Part shown: piece by piece, positions 48,082 to 62,054 of the stretch
How the letters are laid out: every line of letters begins with the position of its first letter
Numbering within the stretch: the first letter of the stretch is position 1
From: Malaya genurostris
Lineage: Eukaryota; Arthropoda; Insecta; Diptera; Culicidae
DNA length: 64,000 bases
NCBI RefSeq assembly: GCF_030247185.1
Contig: NC_080572.1
Span: 83,992,935 to 84,056,934, forward strand
Direction: 5' to 3'
Translations under genes and position numbers: made by a program
Notes under the pieces: model-generated
Seen by the model: the letters and a program-made list of their open reading frames with translations, nothing else
The model's database searches: none
Told to the model about the DNA's origin: nothing

Positions 48082-48714
48082 CCAGTAAATGCCACATATG
48101 TTATCAGTGTTGATCCAAACTCGTGTCAGCATAAAACAATCTTGGGTTGAGTACTCTTCGCAAATTAAACAAAATTAAACATTTCTGAAAAATACAAATA
48201 GAGATCTTACTGGCTGGAATTGATGTATGTAGGGTTACCATCTTCTGTGATACAGGGCCTAAGCAAGATTAATCCATTACTAAGTTAACGAACTTGTTCT
48301 GTGCCAGTGTAGTGTGATAGGAGTCTAATAATTTTTATGATGAACAAGATTTTGTCGTGAATATGACTTACTTTACTATGGGCGCCTTTTCAAAATTTAC
48401 CCCGTATAAGAATGAGTGAAAATTAATCGTGAATATCTCTTTTTGTACTTAACCCAACAACATATTTTTTCCACAAGCTATCAGTAATATGATTAGGTAT
48501 TTGTAATTAAATTTTCAACAGTGTGAGATAACCATAGATAACTCAAAAACTTCATTGCTCAGTAGGCTATGCGCTAGAGCGGACGGAAAAAAATTCGTTT
48601 TTTTCGTCTAATATTTCGAAGAATGAAAATTTGTTTTTCAGTCGTTCTCGTGGACATTTTAGTGCCCGTGTCAGTTGTGATCGAACATTGAAGTGAAGTG
48701 ATACCGACGACACG

Positions 48715-50365
48715 ACCTGCCACTTGTCTATCGAAACTGTATCGCAAATTTAACTACCCCTCAGTAACTGGTAATGTCAAAACGAAATTTCTTGAAAAAA
48801 AACTTGAAACTGGCAACACAAGTTGATGAATTATTGATTCGGAATAACAGTTATCATAACCTTGGTTACTGTTTTTTAAACAGGTTTAAGAATATAAACA
48901 AAAAAAATTTTGATGCCATTTTACAAGTCGAATATTTTACCGAGGAAGTTTTTGGCCGCTGACAGAGCCCAGAGGCAATTGTAGTGGAAAATCCTGTATT
49001 AAGTAATAATTAGTTTTCAAAATGTACTGCACCGTTTCTTGCACTTTTCTACCAGTACAGTTTCTATCAGCTGTCATATAAAATTGAAATATGATACCAT
49101 AATCGCAGTTAAACCAGATTCAAGCCGAGATGGATGAATTTTGGTCTTAGCTAATCTTTCAATGAAGACTACAGCGCAACGAAAACAAATATATTCAATA
49201 TATGTCGAAATCAAAATCTATATCCCTGTAGCTAAAGTTTGAATTGAATCAATATCACAGTTCATGACTACCAAGAGCCGGTTAGAGCAAGCCCGACCGG
49301 TCGGAACATCTTTAATAAAGCTTTCCTATCCATGGTGGAAGATTCCGAAAATTTTTGGAGAGAACAAAATCTGAAAGCCAAATGACGAATGTTATGTTGT
49401 AAACAAAAGTCAAGAAAAGAAAGCAAACTGTAATGAGTCAATTATATTAAAAACGTAAACCAGATATACCGAATCCATTACACCGATTCCTTGCTTATTA
49501 TTATTTACATGAGATATTGTTTGTTTTTGTATGTGGAGTGTTTCGAACAATACTTCCGATGTTTTCGGAACCGAAAACCAAGAGCCCCGAGGTTTATTTG
49601 TTTGACTTCCAACTAACAAGAAATTTAAATAGTATTCAAAATAATTTTGCAGGTTTAGAACCTTTCTTGCGTCGTCCTTGATATGAAGGTAGCCATTTTC
49701 TTCGCGTGAAATTAATTTGAGTTCCAAAATCTAAAATAATTTAGTCTTATGTAATAAATAATAAGAATATATTGTATAATATGAACATGCGTATTATTTG
49801 TATTTGATGCGTATGTGATTTTAAAGCATCAAATTATCCTTAAGTTTACAGACATTCCATTTTCACGCTAAGAGTCAATGAGTGCTCTTATTAGTCAAGC
49901 CTTATATATTTCGAACTCTGACATTTGCTTGATACTAATTTCAATTAAATGGTTTTTAGAATGACTCGCCTTCCTCGTTAGTGATATCTGAGTGTGCTCT
50001 ACAGTGATGGCATATTCCTGGATAGAAAAAACAGTCTTTTCATTAAAAACTCAAGAATTTCAGTATTCTATTTCGGTTCGAACTGATTCTCACATTGTTC
50101 TCTGGAAAAACAACTTTTTCTTAGCTCTGAAATTGTGTACGGGTCAGAAACTCAAAATCACGATTCCGATACATTTAAAGACTATTTTTTTTTATTTTAA
50201 CAAGGACACCTTGGTAACTAATTCATAGCAATTAGAACTGTTGCTCAAAAAAAATATTTTTACATTAGTTAGGGGTCACTCAATTTATGGTAACCGGTGG
50301 TCAATCGTTTACGAGCACTTTTAATGACGACTTTCCTTCGGAGTGTCAGGTCATGTCGTTGGTGA
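48715..50365. other. 1.65-kb stretch found only after copy B
   Basis: In copy A the segment ends GTGATACC and the LOA-like element follows directly with GTTAGTCG. Here about 1.65 kb lies between GTGATACC and GGTGATACTGTTAGTCG. The near-repeat GTGATAC on both sides may be a target duplication, or copy A may have a deletion. A minus-strand open frame (49740-49410) follows a possible acceptor (ATTATTTTAG) and is mostly polar, but I recognise no family. A plus-strand ORF at 48774-48962 is also unrecognised. Confidence 0.4.
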
Positions 50366-50657
50366 TACTGTTAGTCGATACAAACTATAAACAGATTAAT
50401 TGTGCCACTCGCCCCGGGCGCAACATTTTTAGGGGGGTGGCAAACCAATCCTTGGAACCTTTTTTTTGCTCACCCAAGTCATTTTTTCTTGTCGGCTGTT
50501 CGGCCATCCATTGAAGTTGATCATCAATGTCAACTTCCCTCTCTGAACAGCCTAGATAGCCGTGTAGTGTCGGTAGCGGTTTCCCAACTAGCTAAGAATA
50601 GTTCTGGTTTTTGTACGATAAGTGATGGAGATGGAGTGTTCATTACTTTAATTTATA

Positions 50658-51006
50658 ATGGTTAGAGTAGCACAAACCAATCTCCAGCATAAACGTACAG
50701 CAACTATGAATCTATCCAGACTTTTGCAAGAAGGTAAAGCTTCTATAGCTTTGGTTCAAGAACCATATTTCCAAAGGGGAAACTTCTACGTTGGAAAATT
50801 ATTAAACCCAGTCTTTGTTGCCTTCAACAAAAACGCTATGACTAATCCACGTGAAATGCCTCGAGCATGCATACTTGCAAATAGTGCTCTCGATGTTTCT
50901 CTTATATCGGAGCTCACAACTCGGGATATTTGTGCTGTCACAGTTGGTATGACTATTGATGACAAAGACAGCTCGAACCTTCGTTGTCTGATCATAAGTA
51001 CATCTT
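50658..51006 (+). pseudogene. LOA-like endonuclease N-terminal piece
   Basis: The N-terminal third of an APE-type endonuclease: VAQTNLQHKR (the catalytic Asn region), LVQEPYF (the catalytic Glu region) and PREMPRACILANSALDVSLI. After IDDKD the frame jumps to text near the C-terminal SDH motif (LRCLIIS), because about 340 bp present in copy A are missing. A family-A repeat then interrupts. Confidence 0.75.
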
Positions 51007-51009
51007 TTT

Positions 51010-52795
<1,786 letters not shown>

Positions 52796-53019
52796 TTTTT
52801 TATCATTCAAACGTTAAATTTTATATTATCACATATCGTAATCCCAAATCTACAAACTTGGACCTCTATGAAGAGGGCTTGGCGACTAGATTTTACGGGT
52901 ACCAACCAACAATTGAAACCCGAATTGATTTGTAAAATATTGTCGACGAGGCAAACTCACTCTTAGTTGCAGCATATGAAGAGACTTGTCCACTTCGGAT
53001 TGGGCAGTTGAGAGTTTTG

Positions 53020-55321
53020 CTCCGTACAAATCTCCTGGAAAGGATGGAGTTTTCTCAGTTTTACTGCAGAAAGGGTATAAACATTTCAAACATGTTTTGA
53101 AAAAAATACTTACTTGCGACAGGATATATTCCAAGAGCTTGGCAGGAAATAATTGTCAAATTTATTCATAAAGGCGGTCGCGACACTTTGAGGAAGCGAA
53201 GAGTTTCAGGCATATCAGTCTTAGCTCATTTCTTCTTAAAACAGTGGAACGCATAGTCGATCACTATATCAGGAATGTTAGTCTGGGCGTGCATCCGCTA
53301 CATGGAATGCAAACGAACTTACCAGCGTGGAAAGTCCACTACAACCCTGTTACATGATGTTGTGTACAACTTTGAAAAGCTTTTCACAAAAGCAATCTTG
53401 CTTGGGAGTTTTCCTAGATATTGAAGGTGCCTTTGATAACGTGTCTTTCAATTCAATTCTGGAAGCAGCCCGTGGTCATGGCCTACCTTTATGTATCACA
53501 ATTTGGATACACGCAATGCTTAGAAATCGACTTTTTTGTTCATCGCTTCGGCAAGCAGAGATTAGAAAGCTAAGTGTCTGTGGGTGTCCTCAAGGTGGTG
53601 TACTATCCCCACTTTTATGGAATCTGGTCACTGATGGTTTGTTAAGGAAACTAAATAACCTTGGATTTTCGACTTATGGTTTTGCCGACGATTATCATAT
53701 ATTGATGACCGGTATAAGCATTAACACTCTCTTTGATTCAATGCAGCAAGCCCTGCGATCTGTTGAACAATGGTGTTGTCAGGTTGGATTATCTGTACAT
53801 CCGGGCAAAACATCAATGGTGCTTTTCACGCATCGTAGGATAATCACAGGAGCTCGTCCGTTACAGTTCCTCGGTTCAGAGGTCACTGTGGTTGATCAAG
53901 TTAAATACGTCGGAGTTATTCTTGATTCAAAACTGAATTGGTCAGCTCACATTGACTTCAGGATTAAAAGAGCTTGCATGGCTTTCGGCCAATGCAGACG
54001 AGCTTTTGGAAAATCATGGGGACTCAAACCCAGATACATTCATTGGATCTACACAACTATTGTCAGACCAATTTCAGCATATGGATGTCTTGTATGGTGG
54101 CAGAAAGGAGAAGTTGCGACAGTTAAGTCAAGGCTAAATAATCTCCAAAGGATGGTCCTAATGGCGATAACAGGAGCATTCACGACAACTCCTATTGCTG
54201 CTCTAGAGGCGCTACTGTGCATTAAACCACTACATGTGTCCCTAAAAGAAGAAGCATTATCTTGTGCATACCGTCTTAAGGTTACAGGGCTTAGGAACAG
54301 TAACCCTTTAGATTATGCTACCAGCCACACTCGCTTGTGGTCTCAAATGGTTACGTGGGATGAGTATTTACTCGCTCCTAGTGACCTAACTCTCACATTC
54401 AGTTTTCCTTTCAAAACATTTAATGTGAGCTATCCTCTTCGTGAGGAATGGTTGTCTGGTTGTCTGGAACGACAACTTGATGAACACATAGTTTGTTATA
54501 CGGACGGTTCTCTGTTGAATGGTCGTGCTGGTGCTGGTGTCTACTGTCGTGAAATGAGGCTGGAACAGTCTTATTCACTTGGTAGATACTGTACTGTGTT
54601 CCAAGCAGAAATCTATGCGATTCTGTGTGGAGTACAATCGGCACTTCAGCAGAGGATCTGTGGTAAACGAATTTATTTTTGTTCCGACAGTCAGGCAGCC
54701 TTAAAAGCACTCAGTTCGAATGACTCACGGTCGAATCTAGTGATCGCATGTCGAACTCAAATTGAAGACCTCAGCATTTCAAATGCTATTTACTTCTTAT
54801 GGGTACCCGGCCATTTTGGTATTACTGGAAATGATTGGGCTGATGAGTTGGCGAGTGCTGGTGCAACGAATGATTTCGTTGGTCCTGAACCAGCTTTACC
54901 ACTTTCATCTAGTTGGATAAAGCACAAGATTCGTTCTTGGACTGTATCCAAACATGCCAGCTACTGGCGCAGCTTGCAAACTTGCGCTCAGACAAAAGCA
55001 TTCTTTCCAGATTTGATCTGAAAAATGTCAGTGTGTCTACTGCATTTTTCCAAGCATCATTGCAGTATTCTGGTCAGAGCTCTGACTGGACATTGCAAAC
55101 TCAATTATCACATGGCTACTATTCAACGTGCTGAGTGTTGTTCGTGTGATTTGTGTAAATGCGATTATGGTACTTCATATCATCTGATATGTAACTGTCC
55201 CACATTGACGCAACTACGTATCCGGGTTTTTGGTTCTCCTTACCTGGTTGAGTCTGTGTATGCGGAGCTACAATTAAAGGATATTCTCTTGTTTCTCACC
55301 CAATGTGGTAAGGAGCTATAA
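53020..55321 (+). pseudogene. LOA-like ORF2: reverse transcriptase, RNase H and C-terminal zinc motif
   Basis: The start of the reverse transcriptase (53020-53330: PYKSPGKDGVFSVLLQKG, then KTVERIVDHYIRN) is broken by frameshifts and stops. From 53327 one frame is open to 55018. It has LGVFLDIEGAFDNVSF, GCPQGGVLSPLLWNLV and the catalytic YGFADDYHIL, then RNase H with Asp in CYTDGSLLNGRAGAGVY, Glu in FQAEIYAI, Asp in FCSDSQAAL and the final Asp in NDWADELAS. A single in-frame TGA at 55019 interrupts the frame, which then continues to 55321 through CCSCDLCKCDYGTSYHLICNC, a Cys/His motif common at the end of such proteins. The first codon is GTG, not ATG. Confidence 0.85.
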
Positions 55322-55770
55322 TCAGAAGGGCTCATCGTTCTTCCTGAAGTGAATGAATCCTTTCTGTACTCACCTTAAATAGGTTTTTAACAGATTGTTT
55401 GGCATCCTTTATGGGGTGCCGAATTTACTTCTGCTCATACATACTGCGAATCGTTCTGCATTCTTCCGGAAATGTAGAATGGTATCGCTTTTGTAAAATC
55501 TCTAAATCATCTCGGGGGTTGGAGGTTTTATTAACTGTGCATCGTTAATCAGTAAGAACGCACATAGTAACAAACCTAAACAGGTTTTACAGCAGACTAT
55601 TCGGGACCTTGTAGAGGTTCAGAATTTACTTCTTTGTGTTTTTGTGTCGTCAATTTTTCTCATCCTCCTAGTCCAAACCTTACCATCTCCTTTCAATTCT
55701 TCCCTCTTATATATCGGGAAAATGATGCTAAAAACAAATTGATGGCAAGGCAAAAATCTCCAAATATTCA
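55322..55770 (+). other. 3' UTR of the LOA-like element
   Basis: Non-coding sequence directly after the stop codon, ending near CAAGGCAAAAATCTCC and AGGGGAACGTGCATTTGAGC, text that I associate with 3' ends of mosquito LOA/Lian-type elements. No clear poly(A) or target duplication. The end is approximate. Confidence 0.5.
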
Positions 55771-56490
55771 GGGGAACGTGCATTTGAGCCAATTTGTTCT
55801 GATTTCATCTTAATGTCATTCGCACTATAAGGACTACGTAATACAAAAACTCAGTGAAAATCTTCTTATCATCCGACGATTGGTGTAGATTAAATTTATT
55901 CGTTTTATGGCATGCGGTTATATGTACGAACATCATACACACTACAAAATGAATAGGAATTTTCATATGGCTGCTGTGATGACTAATTTTGAAACGAGTA
56001 TCATCTACAGTTTGAAATCATTCAATTTACAAGTGTATGCGTCTCAAACCAATTTTCAATGATTTTCATACAAATCATTTTTTTTTACAGATGGGATATT
56101 GAATGGCCGACTTATTAAAACCATCTGAAAATCGCCAAAACCATTCAGTTTGTGGCCGGTAATTCCTTTCAGTGTACATACACGGAGATATTTGCTCTCA
56201 CACTGGAGTTCATTCCATGTTAAATAAATCGCGCCAGTTCCATATTCGTGTGGCGATTTCAGGCTCTCTTCGATGGGAAAGATTGAATCGGTCGAAGAAG
56301 TGAGATTGAGCATTTGTTGTTACGACGGAAACAATTTTTGCTAATATTTAAAGATTGCTCTGGAAAGCACGCGCACAGAAGGAAAGGTTCAATCTATCCA
56401 AAAAAATCCCACTATAGTTAAGCAAGTAATTCTAAATTTTTCTATTTAACTAAAGGAGGGGGGGAGGGGGTTAGGATCTAAACGATGAGA
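55771..56490. other. unassigned DNA
   Basis: No gene recognised. The minus-strand ORF at 56056-56313 has no recognisable features. A short G-rich run (GGAGGGGGGGAGGGGG) lies at about 56455-56470. Confidence 0.3.
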
Positions 56491-56493
56491 AAA

Positions 56494-57487
56494 GACTGGT
56501 GGGTATTGTCAGAGACATGACTGGATGTCGTGAATACGAATAAAACTGATCGATTGTGTAAATTGTACACGCATTTCCTTTCTTCACTAATAGAATTTAA
56601 AACGATGCACCTACGCTAAAGTACGGATAAGCTAAAACAAACATCTGACACATAATTAAATATTACGAAGTAATGCAAACGACCACTAGCAGGTTAAAGT
56701 AATGTCTGTTGTTTGAAACTGAACCAATTTTAGTTGAGAGCTCTCTTTTTAAGTGATTTCGTTTGTAGCTTTTTCACAAATTGGAGGTCCCCATGGCAAT
56801 AAAAAGTGTTTCGTACTTGACTTCTTAATTTACATAGAAACATTCAATATATTTATATAAACAATTTTCAAACAAATGTGGATTTTGAGCGGAGAGTTGC
56901 CCGTCATAATTGAATGTGTTAGTAACGGCGAATGAATGAATGAATCTGATGCTTTTGGTAAGAAATAGAAAAAATCAATTAATTCTTTGATGATCTGTGG
57001 CAATGAATAGGCCTTGAATTGTCACGACCAAGAGGATCGGCATTTAAATCTGAGATGGCTCTTGGCGTGTACACGCGCTAAACTCGTCCAAAATTTGAAT
57101 CGGAATTCATAGTGATTTCCAATTGGATTCCAAATAAGATGAAACAATCCTTTTCAGGCGGAATCAACAGGTGCATTTGGAACTCACAATGAATTCCGAC
57201 TGAAATTCCGGACAACTTAACTGAGCAGCGCTCCCATGACGACTGACGACTTCAGCTGGCAGGCTTCTGGTGTGTTTTTGCTATATGCCCGGTTGGAACT
57301 GGCGCTCGCTTCATTCCAGCATAAGGTCTTCGATGTTGCTTCGACAAGTGTTGCTCAGAAAATGATGAGAAGGTTAAATATTAATCTTTTATATCTAGGC
57401 AGCAGCAGATATTTAGATCTCTTCATCAGAACGCGTTCGGGTTAGCTGGTGCAGGAATGGGTCAAATCAGACAGGGTTTTCAATAGT
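56494..57487 (+). repeat. family-B element, 5' part, cut by an ORF1-only element
   Basis: Begins GGTGGGTATTGTCAGAGACA and has GTCGTGAATACGAATAAAAC. Near its right side CAGAACGCGTTCGGG and TTTTCAATAGTCTACTA match the inner part of the complete copies. It stops where the poly(A) of the ORF1-only element begins. Confidence 0.65.
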
Positions 57488-58650
57488 CTACTATTTTTTT
57501 TTTATAAAATTTTTTTATTCAGGCCAATTTGCGTACAAGCTTTACGTGGCCGAATGAGCCATGTTTTTATTAGATAAAATAATTTTTTTACCGTTGGATC
57601 TCGTTGTCACCCTTTTTCTAGGGAGAGAGGGGCTTCAATTTTTATCTTGCGATGAGTGAGGGGTACTTTGTTCGTGGCTCGTCTCGTCCTCCATTGTCGC
57701 ATCGGTGGTATCGTTGTTGGTTTCCGTTTTTCTTCGTTTTCCTTGTAATTCGCATTCTTGGGTTGGTTGTTAGTTGCTATAGACGCGCCTTGTTGTGCAT
57801 TAATTGCAGTTGCTGGTGGGTTTGATGGTACAACAGGAGTACTGCGCTCACTAGTTTCCGTTGTTGGGCGGTTGTCCTTATTTTTGTTTGAAGATGTCCT
57901 TTTTGCAGTTTCAGTGCAAGGTTTGCCGTAGTGTGCAGGTTGTTCACAAAACTGACATGTAACCAGTTGATTTTCATACGTAATCAGCGTTTTACACGGA
58001 TGTATCCCGTCTTGATCACAAATGATGTAAGATGGAATTGCTTTACGTAGTTGCATACGTATCACTCGCATGGCATTCCGGATACCCGGAAAAATATTCC
58101 GCCATACTTCCCTTTCGATGGAAAGAACTTCACCGTACTGCGACATACTTTTCCGAACATACCCATCGCTGGTCTGCGGAGGAAGGTCATGCACGCGTAC
58201 TTCTATGGCATTGTCCACCATGTACAGGGATTTCATATTTAACATTGTCAAGATCAACACTGTGCACCTCGTTATTAACCGAAGCAAATGCAATTGCATC
58301 TCTTTCACGTTTGAACATAATGTAGACACAGTTAGACGCCTTGTTAAATTGAATCTCACTTACATCATTAACGTTTAGATGCATTCGTTCCTTAAGCAAA
58401 ATTTCAATTTCGGTTGCTGCTGGTCTAATTTTGCAGCGCTTGAAATCAATACAAATTGAATTTGGCCTTGTAGGCCACGTTTCAGGCTTTGTTAAATCGT
58501 ATTTTCCCATTTCGTACACTCTATTGTTCGCTGCACTGTATTGTCTTTGTTTCTGTCGTCGCGACCGTAAAAGAATTTTCGACTGCGTCGGATGCGATGC
58601 GAGCACGAACTGTTTACATTTTTTCGTTTATAAAATAAATGGAAACGATT
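57488..58650 (-). mobile_element. ORF1-only retroelement, longest copy
   Basis: On the minus strand: an upstream stretch, an ORF1-type frame (58510-57607, one frameshift), about 110 bp of 3' UTR (GCCACGTAAAGCTTGTACGC, TTGGCCTGAATAAAA) and a T-run at 57491-57500 that is the poly(A) tail. No ORF2 remnant lies between the ORF and the tail. The 5' end is not fixed precisely. Confidence 0.7.
57607..58510 (-). pseudogene. ORF1 (Gag-like) protein of the ORF1-only element, frameshifted
   Basis: The first ATG is at 58510 (MGKYDLTKPETWP). The first frame runs to about 58225 and carries an RRM-like stretch (NSICIDFKRCKIRPAATEIE, NKASNCVYIMFKRERDAIAF). An indel near 58225 then shifts to a second frame, open to the stop at 57607: VRVHDLPPQTSDGYVRKSMS, then RMQLRKAIPSYI and one CCHC knuckle CQFCEQPAHYGKPC. 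The tail is polar and basic. About 300 codons in all. It resembles the nucleic-acid-binding ORF1 of non-LTR elements. The similar 21010-21695 copy confirms the second half. Confidence 0.7.
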
Positions 58651-58972
58651 AATTACTCCAGGGAGTCCGTAGAGTCTAACATTTTCAAAAAATCATATTT
58701 TTTCTATATAATTTATTATAACGAAACATTTTAAGAATGTTTTGTCAATTTTTGCAGTCAATCGAAGTAGAAATCTTGGGCCTGTGTACCGAGCTCTTGC
58801 TTCTTCGTAGAATGAAATAGCCATAGATAAAGGTCCATAATTTCCAGAGTTTCGTTCCAATAGGCTTGAAAATTTCACAAAAAATTCTTGAAATGTTTTA
58901 CTATAAGAAAATAGAAAGAAAATAATAAATGATTTTTCAAAAGTGTTAGACCCAACCCTAAATTTGATGATC

Positions 58973-59928
58973 TTTTGTCGTGAATACGACTTACTTTACT
59001 ATGGGGTTCCTTTTCAAAATTTACCGTTTGAGAGAGGGATAAGTTTTTGATCGTGAATATCTCTTGTTGTATCTAACGAATCAACATTATTTTTGCTACA
59101 TGCCATCGGAAATATGATCACAATTTTATGATAAAATTTTCAGTTGTGTGACATAATCTCAAATAATTCAAAATTAAACTTTTCTGAAATGTTTGGTATA
59201 AACGAGTATCAAAGTTTGCCTTTCTTGTATTTTCAAAGCTCATAGCTCAGTGATCTGTGAAAGGATGTATATAATCTAACTACCAATAGAATCGAAATTT
59301 GACAACTTAAACGTGTACAGTAAAAGCATTGAAGTATTTCAATAGTACACTATTGAAAAACCTATCTCATTTGACCCATGTAAACACCAGCAAATCAGAA
59401 CGCGTTCTGAGGAAGAGAACAAAATATCTGCTGCTGTACAACAAATCGTTCGAGAAAAATGTTCCGAACAGTGTTTAATATTGTAGTGAGTTCCACAATT
59501 TGGTCCTTCTGAAAGGCAGAAATGAATCCCGTACAGCTTTCCTGATAGTTTCTTTCAATGAGATGCAAACCCGAAATGAAAAAATCAAAATTAAAATTCT
59601 ATATGCTGCTATTTTTATAGCCGCTAGGGACGCCCATTAGTGAAAAAGGTACAAAAGAAATCACGTAAAAAGAAACCTCTTAACAAAAATTGGATCAGTT
59701 CGGATTCTATCGCCACTGCGAGCAGATGAATATTGTGTCGTTTGCAAAGCTAGTTTCGCTTCCGACAAGAGCGAATACGTCACAGCTACCAAATGTTTGC
59801 ATTGGTGAAAAAACAACGGTGGAGAGCATTACACAAAATCAACCGTTCTAATGGCTCTGTTAAGGAACATGTCAGTTGTTTTCGTATTCACGACATCCAG
59901 TTATGTCTCTGACATTACCCACCCGCCT
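58973..59928 (-). mobile_element. family-B TIR element, complete, reversed
   Basis: Plus-strand left end TTTTGTCGTGAATACGACTT with ACTTTACTATGGGG; right end TTTTCGTATTCACGACATCC with TAATGTCTCTGAC-like text read as its complement, finishing CATTACCCACCCGCC. The inverted GTCGTGAATACGA at the two ends is clear. It is 956 bp long and also carries the CAGAACGCGTTCTGAGGAAG block shared with 45915 and 57425. No transposase is visible. Confidence 0.75.
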
Positions 59929-60192
59929 TTTTTAGACATCAAATTTGAAATTTAACATCAAATCAGCATTTGTCGACCTCTTTTTTTTTCAATTAAAAAT
60001 CCATGAAAAGATCGAGTTTGTTTGCCACATTATTCCATTTATTTGAGTTAGGTGAAAATGCTGGGTATTATGTAATTCTTTAAGCTTTTACAATAATATT
60101 CAGAATATACAGCCAGCGGGTTTATTAAAGAGGAAAAGCACTTGTTATTTTTGATTTTCCGTGTATCAATATCGAGCAGAATCAAACTCTGA
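59929..60192. other. downstream flank of peritrophin gene 3
   Basis: AT-rich, non-coding. Minus-strand AATAAA at 60126-60121 is a likely polyadenylation signal for gene 3. Confidence 0.5.
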
Positions 60193-61226
60193 TCACGCAT
60201 CATTTTGGTTTTCAGGTGTATTTTGGGATGTACTGGTGGCTGGTGGTCTTGGAGAACACCTGGAATGCTCTTCGTCGAAGATTAGATTACCCGGACATAC
60301 TTGAATAGTGTATGAAAGCTGTAATGTTGAAATAGTCATTATCGGTAGTTTGGCTGAAAAACGCGTCAATCCAGCTTACCACATTATTTGCACCTAAAGT
60401 GCATTGATAGAAACTGTTATCTTTGCCTTCAACGGGGAACCTGCCTTGACCACGACAAACGAATTCACATTTTCTCGTTCTTGGATTGAAACTGTCAGAC
60501 CCGGAGCACTCGAATGTCATTGGACCGGCGGAACTAGAGCAAAATACGTACAGCTTCGGGGCTGGGGTGTAGACGAACCATTGGTTCTGTGCAGGAGCGG
60601 CAGAACAATTCAGCTGAAAGCAGCTGTTGGGCGTAGTCGCCCGTACACAGTTCTGAGATGTGTGATTATAAACTTCACTGGGTGCACACGATACAACGTA
60701 AGCTTTTCCGCCACCGACACAGTATATGTACTCCCTACAGTTGGTGGGATCTGTTGAAATGTAACTTTTTGTTCAATGTTTTTTTATAATCCATCAATTG
60801 ATACTTACTAGGGTATATTCCTTCCGCCGGGCATAACTCACTTGGCTTATCACAATCTCCTTCCGGTTGATCACTGCAAATGCCCGAATTACCGTTACAG
60901 TACGGCTGAGAAGCGTTTATAGAATCGCAGCGGTACTTCGATGACTCGATTCCGGTACCATCCTTCAGGCAAACCTGCGGGAGAGAAGTTTTGGTTCCAT
61001 TTTACTGTAACTGGGTCAGTTTAGTACGTATCTGCTAGCACGTGGTTACCTGGACCGAAGAACAATCTGCGCAACCGATGCGTTTTCCAGGTTCGCAGTT
61101 CGTGTTTCTTGCGAGAGAATTTACTGACCGAACGCTTCTTAACTTGGACACATCCACGCTTTCGTTGAGCTGAATTAATGCAAAAATGAAAAGAACTGCC
61201 ACTACTGATAAATATATTGAGGCCAT
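60193..61226 (-). CDS. peritrophin-like secreted chitin-binding protein, gene 3
   Basis: Four exons with the same phases as genes 1 and 2: 61226-61050, 60974-60809, 60750-60380 and 60318-60193; introns of 75, 58 and 61 bp; 279 residues. The signal peptide is at residues 1-about 23 (LSVVAVLFIFALIQL core). It keeps the cysteine framework (IGCADCSSVQ, CPAEGIYP with CREYIYC, FECSGSDSFNPRTRKCEFVC, CPGNLIF) and the NQWFVYTPAPKLYVFCSS block. It differs from genes 1 and 2 at many positions and ends in a Pro/Thr/Asn-rich rather than Gly-rich tail. Chitin binding in peritrophic matrix or cuticle is the likely role, inferred from the CBM14-type pattern. It is the older member of the cluster and lies about 12 kb from gene 2 in the same orientation. 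Confidence 0.88.
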
Positions 61227-61274
61227 GTTTTACGAGGTGCACCGCGATCACGGGGCGGGATCGTAGAAAACTAG

Positions 61275-61308
61275 TGAATATCCTCAATGCCACTTAGATA
61301 TTTATATA
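61275..61308 (-). promoter_or_regulatory. TATA box and initiator of peritrophin gene 3
   Basis: TATATAAATA on the minus strand (61308-61299), then TTCACTAG with an A at about 61275, 31 bp from the TATAAA. The ATG is 49 bp downstream. Confidence 0.65.
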
Positions 61309-61319
61309 CACTCTGTTGT

Positions 61320-62054
61320 TATCAATTTTCTTGTTGGTCAATCTAAGCCGATCATTAGTCAACTTCTAAAAATCGTTTTATCTTCAACGTAAGGAATTAT
61401 ATGGTTCTTTGCAAGAAAGTATTGTTTGGTTTATTTTTACCCTTCTTATAGAAAACTGCTATTGGAACCATGCAATTATGTTGGTATGTCGATTTTGTTT
61501 TCCTTTTGGTTTTAGGTTCTTTTTGTAAATAAATTATTAGCTGAGGAACATTATTAAAAATTAATTAGTCGATGCCTTTCACGATCCCCAATACCCGCAC
61601 GTAGGGTAAGAATGCTTTTCTGGCCCGAAAAGGCGAATGACCTTAAGGTTAAAACCTCTATAAATCAAACAAACAAAAAATCAACGTTTATTTTAGAGGG
61701 AAAATGAAAAGTTTGTTTATTCGAAATAATAGGCATTGTTAGCTGCACATTTTCTAATCATTCTGGCAATTTGTGGATTTCTCGCCGAAATGAATCTAAT
61801 TTGATTTGGGTCGCCAAATAGCGAGTCGTCACACACAAGTCCCTATCTCATGCCTCCACGATGACCGGAGTCGACTGGGTGCTACACGGAAAGAAATCAT
61901 TCGACGTTGTCACGAAAGCAATTCTATAAGAAATCGAAGGTCGATATTTTATTGTATTTTTCTATTTGACTCAAATTTTGCATGCTTTATGATCAAAAGA
62001 GACAATTTGCATAATAAGTTTGCCATGATTACTCAGTCTTACGTTTTATATGAA
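61320..62054. other. unassigned DNA with a possible retroposon tail
   Basis: At about 61595-61680, TAGGGTAAGAATGC, GGCCCGAAAAGGCGAATGAC and TTAAGGTTAAAACC precede CAAACAAACAAAAAA. This looks like the 3' tail of a SINE or non-LTR element (a small hairpin, AGGTTAAAACCT, followed by an A-rich end). I cannot find tRNA-like A and B boxes upstream. No gene otherwise. Confidence 0.35.

Larger units (their letters stand above)
39877..48714. repeat. duplicated segment, copy B
   Basis: Collinear with copy A, from ATCGTGAATATCTCTTG (39877, matching 11961) to GAAGTGATACC (48714, matching 35396). It lacks the mariner, Jockey, ORF1-only, satellite and errantivirus insertions of copy A. It carries instead a hAT-like MITE (41943-42261), a family-A repeat (42399-43154) and a family-B element (45231-46381). 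It ends with peritrophin gene 2. Confidence 0.85.

Noticed and set aside
56455..56470. G-run as a possible G-quadruplex regulatory site
   Set aside because: A single G-rich patch with no nearby gene start; there is nothing further to support a function.
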